A model generated the notes under the pieces. The model was given only the letters and a program-made list of their open reading frames with translations. It searched no databases and was not told the origin of the DNA. A stretch of 64,000 nt of DNA from positions 157,289-221,288 of the forward strand of contig NZ_LMOP01000011.1 in assembly GCF_001423585.1 (NCBI RefSeq). Direction: 5' to 3'. This stretch comes from Xanthomonas sp. Leaf148. Lineage in GTDB: Bacteria > Pseudomonadota > Gammaproteobacteria > Xanthomonadales > Xanthomonadaceae. A program made the translations under genes and the position numbers. Below, piece after piece: positions 12,824-21,012 of the stretch; within the stretch, counting starts at the first letter, position 1; each line of letters begins with the position of its first letter.

Positions 12824-14773
12824 ATGCCCGCACTGTTGCAAGTGAGCGCGCTTTGCAAAGAGTTTCCGTCTGCCGACGGCAGCGTTGCGATCCTGCGTGA
12901 TGTCACGCTGCGCATCCACGCCGGGGAAATGGTCGCCATCATGGGGCCATCGGGCTCGGGCAAATCCACCTTGATGAACATCCTGGGTTGCCTGGATCGC
13001 CCGACGCGCGGGAGCTACCAGGTCGCCGGGCAGGACATTGGTCAACTGGATCCGGACAGCCTGGCGCGTCTGCGGCGTGCCCACTTCGGCTTCATTTTCC
13101 AGCGCTATCAGCTGCTGGGGGAGCTGGATGCGATCGGCAATGTCGAAATCCCTGCGATCTATAACGGGACCGCGGCCAGTGCGCGCCGCGCGCGCGCGCA
13201 GGCCTTGCTGGAGCGTTTGGGTCTGGGCACACGGCTGCACCACCGGCCTGGGCAGCTGTCTGGCGGGCAGCAACAACGCGTGTCGATCGCCCGCGCGCTG
13301 ATGAATGGCGGCGAGGTCATTCTGGCCGACGAGCCGACCGGCGCATTGGATCAAGCCAGCGGCAAGGAGGTCATGACGGTACTGCAGGAGCTGCACGCGG
13401 CAGGTCACACCATCATCCTGGTCACGCATGACCCCGAGGTGGCGGCGCATGCGCAACGCATCATCGAGATCCGCGACGGCCAGATCGTGGCCGACCGCCA
13501 GCTGCGTCCGGCGACCCCTCGCACCGCGATCAAGGACGCCGTGGTCGCCGATAGAGCGGGGCGCCTGGCAGACCTGCTGGGGCGCTTTGCCGAAGCCGGC
13601 CAGATGGCGCTGCGCTCGATGTTCAACCATCGCCTGCGGACCTTGTTGACCATGCTGGGCATCATCATCGGCATCTCGTCGGTGGTATCGGTGGTTGCGC
13701 TCGGCGAAGGGTCGCGGCGGTCGATCCTGTCCGACATCGATGCGCTGGGCACAAATACGATCGAAGTGATGCCGGGGGCGAGCATCGGCGATCGTGCGGC
13801 CGATACGGTGCGTACGTTGAGTGCCGACGATGCGGTCGCCATCGCCGAGCTGGAGTACGTGGACAGCGCCACGCCCTCGATCTCCACCAGCGCCGGCCTG
13901 CGCTATGGGCGCCACGATGTCGCCGCCAGCATCACCGGCGTCGGCGATCAGTTTTTCCGGGTGCGTGGCTACGCATTCGCGCAGGGGCGCGGGTTCGACG
14001 CGCATGCGATCCAGGCCAGGGCGCCGGAGGCGGTCATCGACCAGGCGACCCAACGTGCGCTGTTTCCAGGCAGCGCATCGGCGCTGGGCAAGGTGATTCT
14101 GGTGGGATCGGTGCCGCTGCGGGTCGTTGGCGTCACTGCCAGGCCGACCTCGGGGTTTGCCGGCGACACCTCGCTCAACGTGTGGCTGCCCTACACCACG
14201 GTGATGGCGCGCGTCTCCGGCGATGCACGCGTGCGCAGCCTGACGGTGCGTGTCTCGACGCAGGTGCCAAGCGCGGTGGCTGAGCGTGGCATCGACACGC
14301 TGCTGCTGCAACGGCATGGGCGCCGGGATTTTTTTCTGTCCAATTCCGACAGCGTGCGCAAGACCGTCGAACAGACCACACGCACCATCACGCTGCTGAT
14401 TTCCTCCATCGCGCTGATTTCGTTGCTGGTCGGCGGCATCGGGGTGATGAACATCATGCTGGTGTCGGTGACCGAGAGGATTCAGGAGATTGGCGTGCGG
14501 ATGGCGGTGGGTGCGCGTCAGTCCGACATCCTGCGCCAGTTCCTGATCGAAGCGACCCTGGTCTGTCTGGTCGGCGGCACCTTGGGCGTGGCGCTGGCAC
14601 TGGGTGCGGGCGTCCTCGTCGGTTGGGTGAGCCCGAGTTTCGGAATGGTGTTCTCGCAGTGGTCGATCATCGGCGCGTTCACCGTGTCCACAGCGATCGG
14701 CGTGGTATTCGGTTTTCTGCCGGCACGGCGTGCGGCACGCCTGGATCCGATCAAGGCGCTTGCGCGCAGCTGA
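12824..14773 (+). CDS. macB: MacB-like ABC exporter, ATPase-permease
   Basis: The 649-aa fused half-transporter starts with an ABC ATPase: Walker A GPSGSGKST, signature LSGGQQQRVSIARAL, Walker B VILADEPTGALD, H-loop VTHD. The MacB permease follows, with a first membrane helix near 275, a large periplasmic domain and three C-terminal helices (SVTERIQEIGVRMAVGAR). MacB homologues drive export of macrolides, lipopeptides or toxins through MacA and a TolC-type channel. MPALLQVS at 12824 was chosen over an ATG 39 bases upstream because the ABC fold starts there and GGAG precedes it. Only about 80 bases separate it from the convergent kinase gene. Confidence 0.94.
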   Translation: MPALLQVSALCKEFPSADGSVAILRDVTLRIHAGEMVAIMGPSGSGKSTLMNILGCLDRPTRGSYQVAGQDIGQLDPDSLARLRRAHFGFIFQRYQLLGELDAIGNVEIPAIYNGTAASARRARAQALLERLGLGTRLHHRPGQLSGGQQQRVSIARALMNGGEVILADEPTGALDQASGKEVMTVLQELHAAGHTIILVTHDPEVAAHAQRIIEIRDGQIVADRQLRPATPRTAIKDAVVADRAGRLADLLGRFAEAGQMALRSMFNHRLRTLLTMLGIIIGISSVVSVVALGEGSRRSILSDIDALGTNTIEVMPGASIGDRAADTVRTLSADDAVAIAELEYVDSATPSISTSAGLRYGRHDVAASITGVGDQFFRVRGYAFAQGRGFDAHAIQARAPEAVIDQATQRALFPGSASALGKVILVGSVPLRVVGVTARPTSGFAGDTSLNVWLPYTTVMARVSGDARVRSLTVRVSTQVPSAVAERGIDTLLLQRHGRRDFFLSNSDSVRKTVEQTTRTITLLISSIALISLLVGGIGVMNIMLVSVTERIQEIGVRMAVGARQSDILRQFLIEATLVCLVGGTLGVALALGAGVLVGWVSPSFGMVFSQWSIIGAFTVSTAIGVVFGFLPARRAARLDPIKALARS

Positions 14774-14853
14774 TGTGCGGTGCGGTGCGGTGACGTGGAT
14801 GAACAAGCCCCGCTGCGGTCATGTCCAGGCAAGACAGCGTAGTGATGCCGGCA

Positions 14854-16218
14854 CTACACCGCCGCAGGAAACACCAGCCGGAAGCAGGCACCCGCTGCGG
14901 TGTCCGGGACCAGCAGGACGCTGCCGCCATGGTGCCGCATGATGGTTTGCACCAGGTCCAGTCCCAGGCCGGCGCCACGGCCGTCCTTGCTGTCGCGATG
15001 AAACGCCTCGAAGATGCGTTCGCGCTCGGAATCCTTGACCCCACGTCCTTCGTCGGCGACATCCACGGTGCCTGCTGCCGAGACCCGGATCGTGATCGTT
15101 CCCTGACGCCCGCCATAGCTGATCGCATTCTGGATCAGGTTGGTGAGTGCGCGCTCGATGGACACTTCATCGCCATCGACAGGCACCACCGCAGCATCGG
15201 TCTCGAACGCCACTTGGTAGCCTGCGGCGAATGCCAGCGGCGCCAGATCGAGTACCACGCGTTCTGCGATCGTGGCCAGATTCAGACGCGAAAACACGAT
15301 GGTGTCGGAGTCGAGCCGCTGGATGTCCAGCAGCTGCCCGGTCAGCGCGCCGAGGCGGACGGCATCTTCCATCAGCCGCGTCCGCAAGGGGCTGGCCGGC
15401 AGCGCGGACAGGCGCGTGGTCAGAATCGCCACGGGGGTGCGCAGTTCGTGCGCGGCATCGGCGATGAACCGCTTGTGCTTGGCCAACGCAGTGTCCAGGC
15501 GCGCCAGGGCGTCGTTGATGGCCTGCACGAAGGGCGCCACTTCGGCCGGTACCTGGTCAAGGCCCAGGCGCATGCCGGTGCGATGAAAATCGATCGATCT
15601 GGCCTCTTGCGCGGCCTTGTCCAGCCCCTTGAGGCCGCGCTTCACCGCAAGCGGCATCACCAGCATGGTGGACACCGAGACCAGCGCAATGATCAACAGG
15701 GTTTGCCACAGCACCGGCGAGGCCAGCCGCAGCAGTTCCCACGTGCTCACCGGCCCGCGTGCCCAGAATGCGATCTGCACCTGCCCGGCATCCGACTCCA
15801 CCCAGGCCACGCTTGCACGCGTGTCGGTGGTGCTGGCACCGCCCACATCGAAGCTTGCCGACTCCACCAACGGCAGTGCGGACAGCGCCGGCTGGATGCC
15901 CGCTGGCGGCGTTCCCTCCGTAAGGCGCTGCCCGTGTTTGTCGGTGACGATGAACCACAACGTGGTCGACTTGGCACGCAGCTCGGACATGTCTGCGCTC
16001 GGGCGCATGTACAGCCGACCCGCGCGGTCGTGCGCGACCGACCGCGTGAGCGTTTCCAGGGTCTGCAACTCGTAGGTCAGGTTGCCGTTGGGAAATTCCA
16101 TCGTGGCCTGGATGACCAGGACGAAGATGACGACTCCGGCCAGCGCGATCATGGCGGTCTGCGCGGCGGCCAGGCCACGCACCAGACGCCATCGCAACGA
16201 CGGCGGCTTGTAGGTCAT
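14854..16218 (-). CDS. Sensor histidine kinase
   Basis: The 454-aa kinase has two membrane helices (about 15-38 and 168-192) flanking a periplasmic sensor domain of about 130 residues. A short HAMP-like linker, HisKA with phospho-acceptor His257 in FIADAAHELRTPVAIL, and an HATPase domain (LTNLIQNAISYG, DEGRGV, GRGAGLGLDLV) follow. It is the second gene of a pair: its ATG overlaps the response regulator stop as ATGA. It is convergent with macB, so control of the efflux operon is plausible but not shown. The start MTYKPPS agrees with that overlap. Confidence 0.92.
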   Translation of the reverse strand: MTYKPPSLRWRLVRGLAAAQTAMIALAGVVIFVLVIQATMEFPNGNLTYELQTLETLTRSVAHDRAGRLYMRPSADMSELRAKSTTLWFIVTDKHGQRLTEGTPPAGIQPALSALPLVESASFDVGGASTTDTRASVAWVESDAGQVQIAFWARGPVSTWELLRLASPVLWQTLLIIALVSVSTMLVMPLAVKRGLKGLDKAAQEARSIDFHRTGMRLGLDQVPAEVAPFVQAINDALARLDTALAKHKRFIADAAHELRTPVAILTTRLSALPASPLRTRLMEDAVRLGALTGQLLDIQRLDSDTIVFSRLNLATIAERVVLDLAPLAFAAGYQVAFETDAAVVPVDGDEVSIERALTNLIQNAISYGGRQGTITIRVSAAGTVDVADEGRGVKDSERERIFEAFHRDSKDGRGAGLGLDLVQTIMRHHGGSVLLVPDTAAGACFRLVFPAAV

Positions 16219-16889
16219 GCGCTCACACTCAACATGTAGCCCACGCCGCGCACCACATTGATTGCAAGCGCGCTACCCGCATCGGACAGCTTGCGGCGCA
16301 ACCGCGAGACGTGGGTGTCCAACGCATTCGGTTGCACGTCGTCGTCCATCGAAAACACCGCCTGCATCAGCGTGCCGCGCGGCACCATGCGTCCGACGCG
16401 CTTGAGCAATGCTTCAAGCACCAGCAACTCCCTGCGCTTGAGATCCAGCGCTTCGCCGCCGATGCTGGCGGTGCGATTGACGAAGTCGTAGGACAGGTTG
16501 CCGGCAGTGACGATATCTGTCTGCAAATGCGCCGGCCGGCGGACCAGTGCGCGCAGCCGGGCCATCAGTTCTTCCACCGCGAAGGGCTTGGCAAGGTAAT
16601 CGTCTGCGCCGATGTCCAGGCCGACCACGCGTTCGGACAACTCGGCCAGCGCGGTGAGCACCAGCACGGGGGTGACATTGCCCTGCTCGCGCAGGGTCTT
16701 GAGAAACTGCAAGCCATCGCCGTCGGGCAACTGCCGATCGAGAATCATCACGTCGAACGCGCCCAGTGCGGCCGCGCTGGCCGCCGCTGCCAAGGTCGGG
16801 GCGTGATCCACGATCATGTTGTACGTTGCCAGGACGTCGCGGATGGCAGACGCCATCTCGGGCTCGTCCTCGATCAAAAGCACCTTCAT
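16215..16889 (-). CDS. OmpR/PhoB-type response regulator
   Basis: The 224-aa regulator has a receiver domain with acidic pocket EDE and phospho-acceptor Asp51 in MILDRQLPDGDGL, conserved Thr in LVLTA and Lys in LAKPF. A winged-helix DNA-binding domain ends DTHVSRLRRKLSDAG..NVVRGVGYML. It leads a two-gene operon with the histidine kinase at 14854-16218. It is transcribed away from the second two-component pair across a 395-base gap, so the two systems may share control sequences. Confidence 0.94.
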   Translation of the reverse strand: MKVLLIEDEPEMASAIRDVLATYNMIVDHAPTLAAAASAAALGAFDVMILDRQLPDGDGLQFLKTLREQGNVTPVLVLTALAELSERVVGLDIGADDYLAKPFAVEELMARLRALVRRPAHLQTDIVTAGNLSYDFVNRTASIGGEALDLKRRELLVLEALLKRVGRMVPRGTLMQAVFSMDDDVQPNALDTHVSRLRRKLSDAGSALAINVVRGVGYMLSVSA

Positions 16890-17284
16890 GGTTGCGCTCC
16901 TGCCCCGGTGGATCGGTCCTTCTACACCCGCGACCTGTCGTGAACATGTCCCGGCATGCGACGCCCCAGCCTACCGCAGGACTTGGCACCTGCAGCGGGC
17001 GGGGGGCATGGCGGACTGGAGCGCAAGGCGGTGCAGCCGATCGACCGCAGTGGCGGGTTGTGGCTGGCGTTTTCGCCGGCCTGACTGCATACCGCCGCTT
17101 TCCTGGCGCAAGCGTGTCGGTTGTCGACTGACTGCGACAGGCACCGACAGGCACATTGCCAGGACGCAACTGCCCTGCCCGCGCACGACGCTGCCCAATC
17201 CAGCCGCCATCGCGGGCCGCTTAATGCAGAATTAAACCCACTCCAGGATGCTGTGGCCCCCTAGTGCCTACCGACCAGCACCGA
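16890..17284. other. Divergent control region between two regulator genes
   Basis: No gene is supported here. The left part should hold the promoter of the minus-strand regulator and the right part that of the plus-strand regulator. The clearest feature is the paired TTAA element listed separately at 17221-17235. Confidence 0.5.
17221..17235 (+). promoter_or_regulatory. Direct TTAA repeats, possible OmpR-family operator
   Basis: TTAATGCAGAATTAA holds two TTAA half-sites whose starts are 11 bases apart, about 50 bases before the response regulator start at 17285. An 11-bp direct repeat (one helical turn) is the classic spacing for PhoP/OmpR-type dimers, so autoregulation is likely by inference. 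AT-rich sequence is otherwise rare here. Confidence 0.45.
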
Positions 17285-17950
17285 ATGAAGCTGCTCCTTG
17301 TCGAAGACGACGCCATGTTGGGCGACACCATCTGCGATGGCGCACAACAGGGCGGGTGGGAGGTGGACCATGTCGTGGATGCCGCTGGGGCGCACGTGGC
17401 GCTGATCGATCATCCGTATGCGGCAGTGCTGCTGGATCTGGGGCTTCCCGGCGAGTCGGGGCTGTCGGTGCTGCGCGGCATGCGCGCCCGGTGCGACCCC
17501 ACTCCGGTGTTGATCCTGACCGCACGCGGGCAGCTGAGTGAGCGCATCGTCGGTCTGGACGCCGGTGCCGACGATTATCTGGTCAAGCCGGCCCAGTTCG
17601 ACGAATTGTGGGCGCGCGTGCGGTCGGTCATTCGGCGCAGCCAGGGCAGCGTGGTGCCGATCTTCAGCTTCGGCGACGTGAAGGTGGACCGGAGTCGCCG
17701 CACGGTGAGCAAGGCCGGTGTCGATGTGGTGTTGAGCGCACACGAATACCGCACCCTGCTGGCGTTGATCGAACGCCCCGGCCATGTGCTGACCCGCGAC
17801 CGTCTGCAGGACCTGGTGTACGGACCGACCAGCGAGCTGGAGAGCAATACCATTGCGGTGTTCATCCATCAGTTGCGGCGCAAGCTGGGCGAGGACCTGA
17901 TCAGAACCGTGCACGGCCTGGGTTACGTGGTGGGGCAGCCGACCGGATGA
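17285..17950 (+). CDS. OmpR/PhoP-type response regulator
   Basis: The 221-aa regulator has phospho-acceptor Asp51 in VLLDLGLPGESGL, Thr in LILTARGQ and Lys in LVKPAQFDELWARV. The winged helix ends TIAVFIHQLRRKLGEDLIRTVHGLGYVV. It resembles PhoP/QseB-type regulators, which often pair with kinases carrying short periplasmic sensors. MKLLLVEDD at 17285 was chosen over an ATG seven codons upstream because the receiver fold begins there. The stop overlaps the kinase start by 4 bases. Confidence 0.92.
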   Translation: MKLLLVEDDAMLGDTICDGAQQGGWEVDHVVDAAGAHVALIDHPYAAVLLDLGLPGESGLSVLRGMRARCDPTPVLILTARGQLSERIVGLDAGADDYLVKPAQFDELWARVRSVIRRSQGSVVPIFSFGDVKVDRSRRTVSKAGVDVVLSAHEYRTLLALIERPGHVLTRDRLQDLVYGPTSELESNTIAVFIHQLRRKLGEDLIRTVHGLGYVVGQPTG

Positions 17951-19338
17951 GACCGCAATCCATCACTGCGCAATTGTTCATGGTGATCGTCAGCGTCATC
18001 GCCTTGTGCTGGGTCGCGGTCATCGCGCTGGTGCTCACGCTGCTCTCGCTCAATCTGAAGAGTACGTGGGACGAAAAGCTCGAAGCCATCGCCACGCAGA
18101 TGCTGATCACCATTCCGGCCAAGAGCAGGTTCGACCAGAGGGCCGGTCCGGGCCTGCAATTGCCGGACACCTTCACCGGTGCGCGCGAACAGTTGGTGTT
18201 CCAGGTCTGGATCGACCGCACCATGATGGTGGCGCGCACGCCTGGCGCGCCCGATTCGGCGCTGCAGCCATCGTTTACCGATGGGGCGGCCACCACCCTC
18301 ATCCAGGGCGAACACTGGCGGGTGTACTCGGTCACCGACAGAACCGGCCGTGTCAGCGTGCAGGTCGGCAACCCACAGAGCGTGGTGGATGCGGACCTGC
18401 GCCACGAGGCGTGGCACGCGCTCGCCTTGGCCACGGTGTTGGTGGTGGTGGCGGGCGTGGTGATGTGGTGCGTGGTGCGCCGCTCGCTGCAGCCGGTCAG
18501 AGCGCTGGGCAAGGCGTTGCGGCGGCGCAAGAGCCTGGACCTCGCCCCGTTGCCGTTGTCCAAACTCCCGCGCGAAATACATGCGCTGGTGGCGTCGTTC
18601 AATCATCTGCTCGAGCGGCTGGATGCGGCGATCGAAGGCGAACGCCGTTTTATCGGCGACGCCGCGCATGAGCTGCGCACGCCGCTATCGGCACTGCAGG
18701 CGCAGGCCGAAATCGCGCTGGGCGCGCAAGACCTGCAAAGCAAGAATCAAGCACTACTGAAGCTGCTGCGCGTGGCCAAGCGCAGCACCCGCTTGTCCGA
18801 GCAACTGCTGGATCTGGCGCGGTTGAACGCGGGGCGGAGCGCATCGATGCATCAACCGACCGAACTGAGCATGCTGGTGCATCACATCGCACAGGAATTC
18901 GAGGTCAATGCGCTACAGAACGGGCGCGCGTTGTATCTGGATATCCACAGCTGTGTCGTTGCGTGCAACGTGGACGACATCGGCATCCTGCTACGCAACC
19001 TGGTGGATAACGCAATGCGTTACACGCCGGAGGGCGGCAACATCCTGATCAGCTGCGGCTATATCGCCGATGCGACAAGCGAAGACGGTGCAGAGACCGT
19101 CAGCGAGGTGTTTCTGCAGGTTGCCGACGATGGGCCCGGCGTCCCCGAATCGGAACGCGCGGCGATCTTCGTCCGCTTCCACCGCGTGGCCGGCACTCCG
19201 GTCCGCGGCAGCGGCATCGGGTTGTCGTTGGTCGCCGGTATCGCGGATCTGCACCAGGCACGTATCGAGACCGGGCCTGGTCTGAGCGGGCGTGGGTTTA
19301 GCGTGCGCATCGTCTTTCCAGGCAGCGCGACGGGCTGA
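17947..19338 (+). CDS. Sensor histidine kinase (QseC/PhoQ-like)
   Basis: The 463-aa kinase has a first membrane helix at about 9-35, a periplasmic region of about 120 residues, and a second helix at about 157-176. The linker is HAMP-like. His241 is in RRFIGDAAHELRTPLSALQ. HATPase motifs are LLRNLVDNAMRYTP, ADDGPGVP and GSGIGLSLV. The QseC-type layout (N-terminal 2CSK sensor, RRSLQPVRALG) is recognisable. ATGA overlap couples it to the response regulator. The RND adaptor/pump operon starts about 470 bases downstream on the same strand and is its most likely target (inference). Confidence 0.92.
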   Translation: MRPQSITAQLFMVIVSVIALCWVAVIALVLTLLSLNLKSTWDEKLEAIATQMLITIPAKSRFDQRAGPGLQLPDTFTGAREQLVFQVWIDRTMMVARTPGAPDSALQPSFTDGAATTLIQGEHWRVYSVTDRTGRVSVQVGNPQSVVDADLRHEAWHALALATVLVVVAGVVMWCVVRRSLQPVRALGKALRRRKSLDLAPLPLSKLPREIHALVASFNHLLERLDAAIEGERRFIGDAAHELRTPLSALQAQAEIALGAQDLQSKNQALLKLLRVAKRSTRLSEQLLDLARLNAGRSASMHQPTELSMLVHHIAQEFEVNALQNGRALYLDIHSCVVACNVDDIGILLRNLVDNAMRYTPEGGNILISCGYIADATSEDGAETVSEVFLQVADDGPGVPESERAAIFVRFHRVAGTPVRGSGIGLSLVAGIADLHQARIETGPGLSGRGFSVRIVFPGSATG

Positions 19339-19531
19339 GCACCTGCCCCGGGCCGTGGGGAGCACTGTGTGCAAAGCGTCGATGCGCGTGCCGGATGCGT
19401 TGCGCGTGCACGCAGCTGCGGCGTCCGTGCTGTCGGCCGATGCAGGCCCGCGCGTCGTCGACCGTGGCGCAAATCGGCTGGACGGTCCGCGTATCTGAAG
19501 CTGAACCTTTCGCGCAGCGGACTCGGTGCGC

Positions 19532-19570
19532 TTAAAGAATTCTTCAACGGACTAAAAGTTCTTTAACGGC
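19532..19570 (+). promoter_or_regulatory. Nested direct and inverted repeats upstream of RND operon
   Basis: TTCTTCAACGG (19540-19550) recurs as TTCTTTAACGG (19559-19569), 19 bases on. Overlapping this, TTAAAGAATT (19532-19541) and AGTTCTTTAA (19557-19566) are near-perfect inverted repeats. The site sits about 240 bases before the adaptor gene, in a 468-base gap (19339-19806) where I see no gene. The arrangement suggests a regulator binding site, perhaps for the upstream response regulator. Confidence 0.45.
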
Positions 19571-19806
19571 GGCTTGAAACGATGCCACCTAGCCAGGGTT
19601 CGCTGGTGCTTGAGACTCGCTAGTCGCTGCCTCGAGGGTGCCAACGTCATCGCGTTTGCAGAGAGTGCACGCAATGCCACACCTGGCCTGCACCCGGCCG
19701 CCTCTTCGCGCGATACCGCCACATGCATGCAAGCGCGCAGACGCATGTGCCGCGTGCTGGTGTGGCCCTTTCCCCTTTCCCCTTTTCCTCAGATCGCGTA
19801 ACCACC

Positions 19807-21012
19807 ATGACCCCAACCGACACAACGGACAGCGCGCGCACCAACGCTGCGGCATCCAAGCGCAAACGGCGACGTTTCGCTTTGCCGCTGATGTGGTGTC
19901 TGCTGGCCAGTGGTGCCATTGCCGCAGGCTGGGGCTGGTCCACGCGCGCCCGGCCGCAGCTCCAGAATCTTCCAATCACCGCGTTGTCGGTCACGGCCAT
20001 CACGCCACGCCAGGTGGAGTGGCCACGCACGCTGTCGGCGACCGGGATCGTGGCGCCCTGGCAGGAGGCGGTGATCAGTTCGCAAAGCAACGGGCTGCGG
20101 CTGGTGACGCTCAACGTGGCAGTCGGCGATGTGGTGACGCGCGGGCAGCTGCTGGCACGTTTTGATACCGCCACTCTGCTTGCGGCACGCGCAGAACTAC
20201 GTGCGGGCCTGGCCAAAGCACAGGCGGCTGCACACCAGGCCGATACCAATCGCACACGTGCCATGCGCGTGCAGGCGGCCGGGGCGATGAGCGACCAGGA
20301 AGTGCAGCGCTACGTGACCGAAGCGGTGACCGCCACCACCCAGATCGCGGTGGCGCAGGCGCAGCTGGATGCCAACCGGCTGCAGCTGCAGCAAGCCGAC
20401 ATCACCGCCCCCGACGACGGGTTGATCAGCGCGCAGAGCGCCACGCTGGGCGCGGTGGCCAGCAGCGGCCAGGAACTGTTTCGGCTGGTGCGGCAGGGGC
20501 GCCTGGAATGGCGTGGAGAGTTCACACCCGAGCAGATTGCGCGGATCGCCGTAGGCCAGGACGTCCGGCTACGGCTGCCCGACGGCAGTGCCGCCGTGGC
20601 ACGCGTGCGCCAGATCGCGCCGCTGCTGGATGCGCGCTCCCGGCTTGGCGTGGTGTATGCGGATATCCAGCCCGACCGCCTGCTGCGCGGCGGGATGTAC
20701 ATCGACGGTGCGGTGGCGTTGCCGGCCAGCAGTGCACTGGTGGTGCCGGCGTCGAGTGTGGTGGTGCGCGATGGCCGCAGCCTGGTGTTCCGCATCATCG
20801 GCAGCGGTCCCGAATCCAGGGTGCGCGCGCAAGCGGTGACGGTGGGGCGACGGGTCGGCACCGACGTCGAACTGCTGCAGCCGTGGAGCGGTGGCGAGCG
20901 CATCGTGGCGCAGGGGGCCGGGCTGCTTGCCGATGGCGACACGGTGTTGGTCAAGACCACGCCGGCCGGCCCGCTGGTCGGCATGCAGCTGATTCCACGT
21001 ACGCCACGATGA
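19807..21012 (+). CDS. RND efflux periplasmic adaptor
   Basis: The 401-aa adaptor has a basic cytoplasmic start (KRKRRRF), a membrane anchor (ALPLMWCLLASGAIAAGWGW) and a lipoyl half (GIVAPWQEAVISSQSNGLRLV..VGDVVTRGQLLARFD). A hairpin, the second half (ADITAPDDGLISAQSATLGAVASSGQELF) and a barrel (LEWRGEFTPEQIARI) follow. Family members bridge an RND pump and an outer-membrane channel. MTPTDTTDS at 19807 was chosen because upstream residues lack adaptor features; the ribosome site is weak. The stop overlaps the pump start as ATGA. Confidence 0.92.
   Translation: MTPTDTTDSARTNAAASKRKRRRFALPLMWCLLASGAIAAGWGWSTRARPQLQNLPITALSVTAITPRQVEWPRTLSATGIVAPWQEAVISSQSNGLRLVTLNVAVGDVVTRGQLLARFDTATLLAARAELRAGLAKAQAAAHQADTNRTRAMRVQAAGAMSDQEVQRYVTEAVTATTQIAVAQAQLDANRLQLQQADITAPDDGLISAQSATLGAVASSGQELFRLVRQGRLEWRGEFTPEQIARIAVGQDVRLRLPDGSAAVARVRQIAPLLDARSRLGVVYADIQPDRLLRGGMYIDGAVALPASSALVVPASSVVVRDGRSLVFRIIGSGPESRVRAQAVTVGRRVGTDVELLQPWSGGERIVAQGAGLLADGDTVLVKTTPAGPLVGMQLIPRTPR

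Noticed and set aside
12716..14806. Long minus-strand frame opposite macB
   Set aside because: His/Gln/Arg-rich shadow; the plus-strand protein has complete ABC and MacB motifs.
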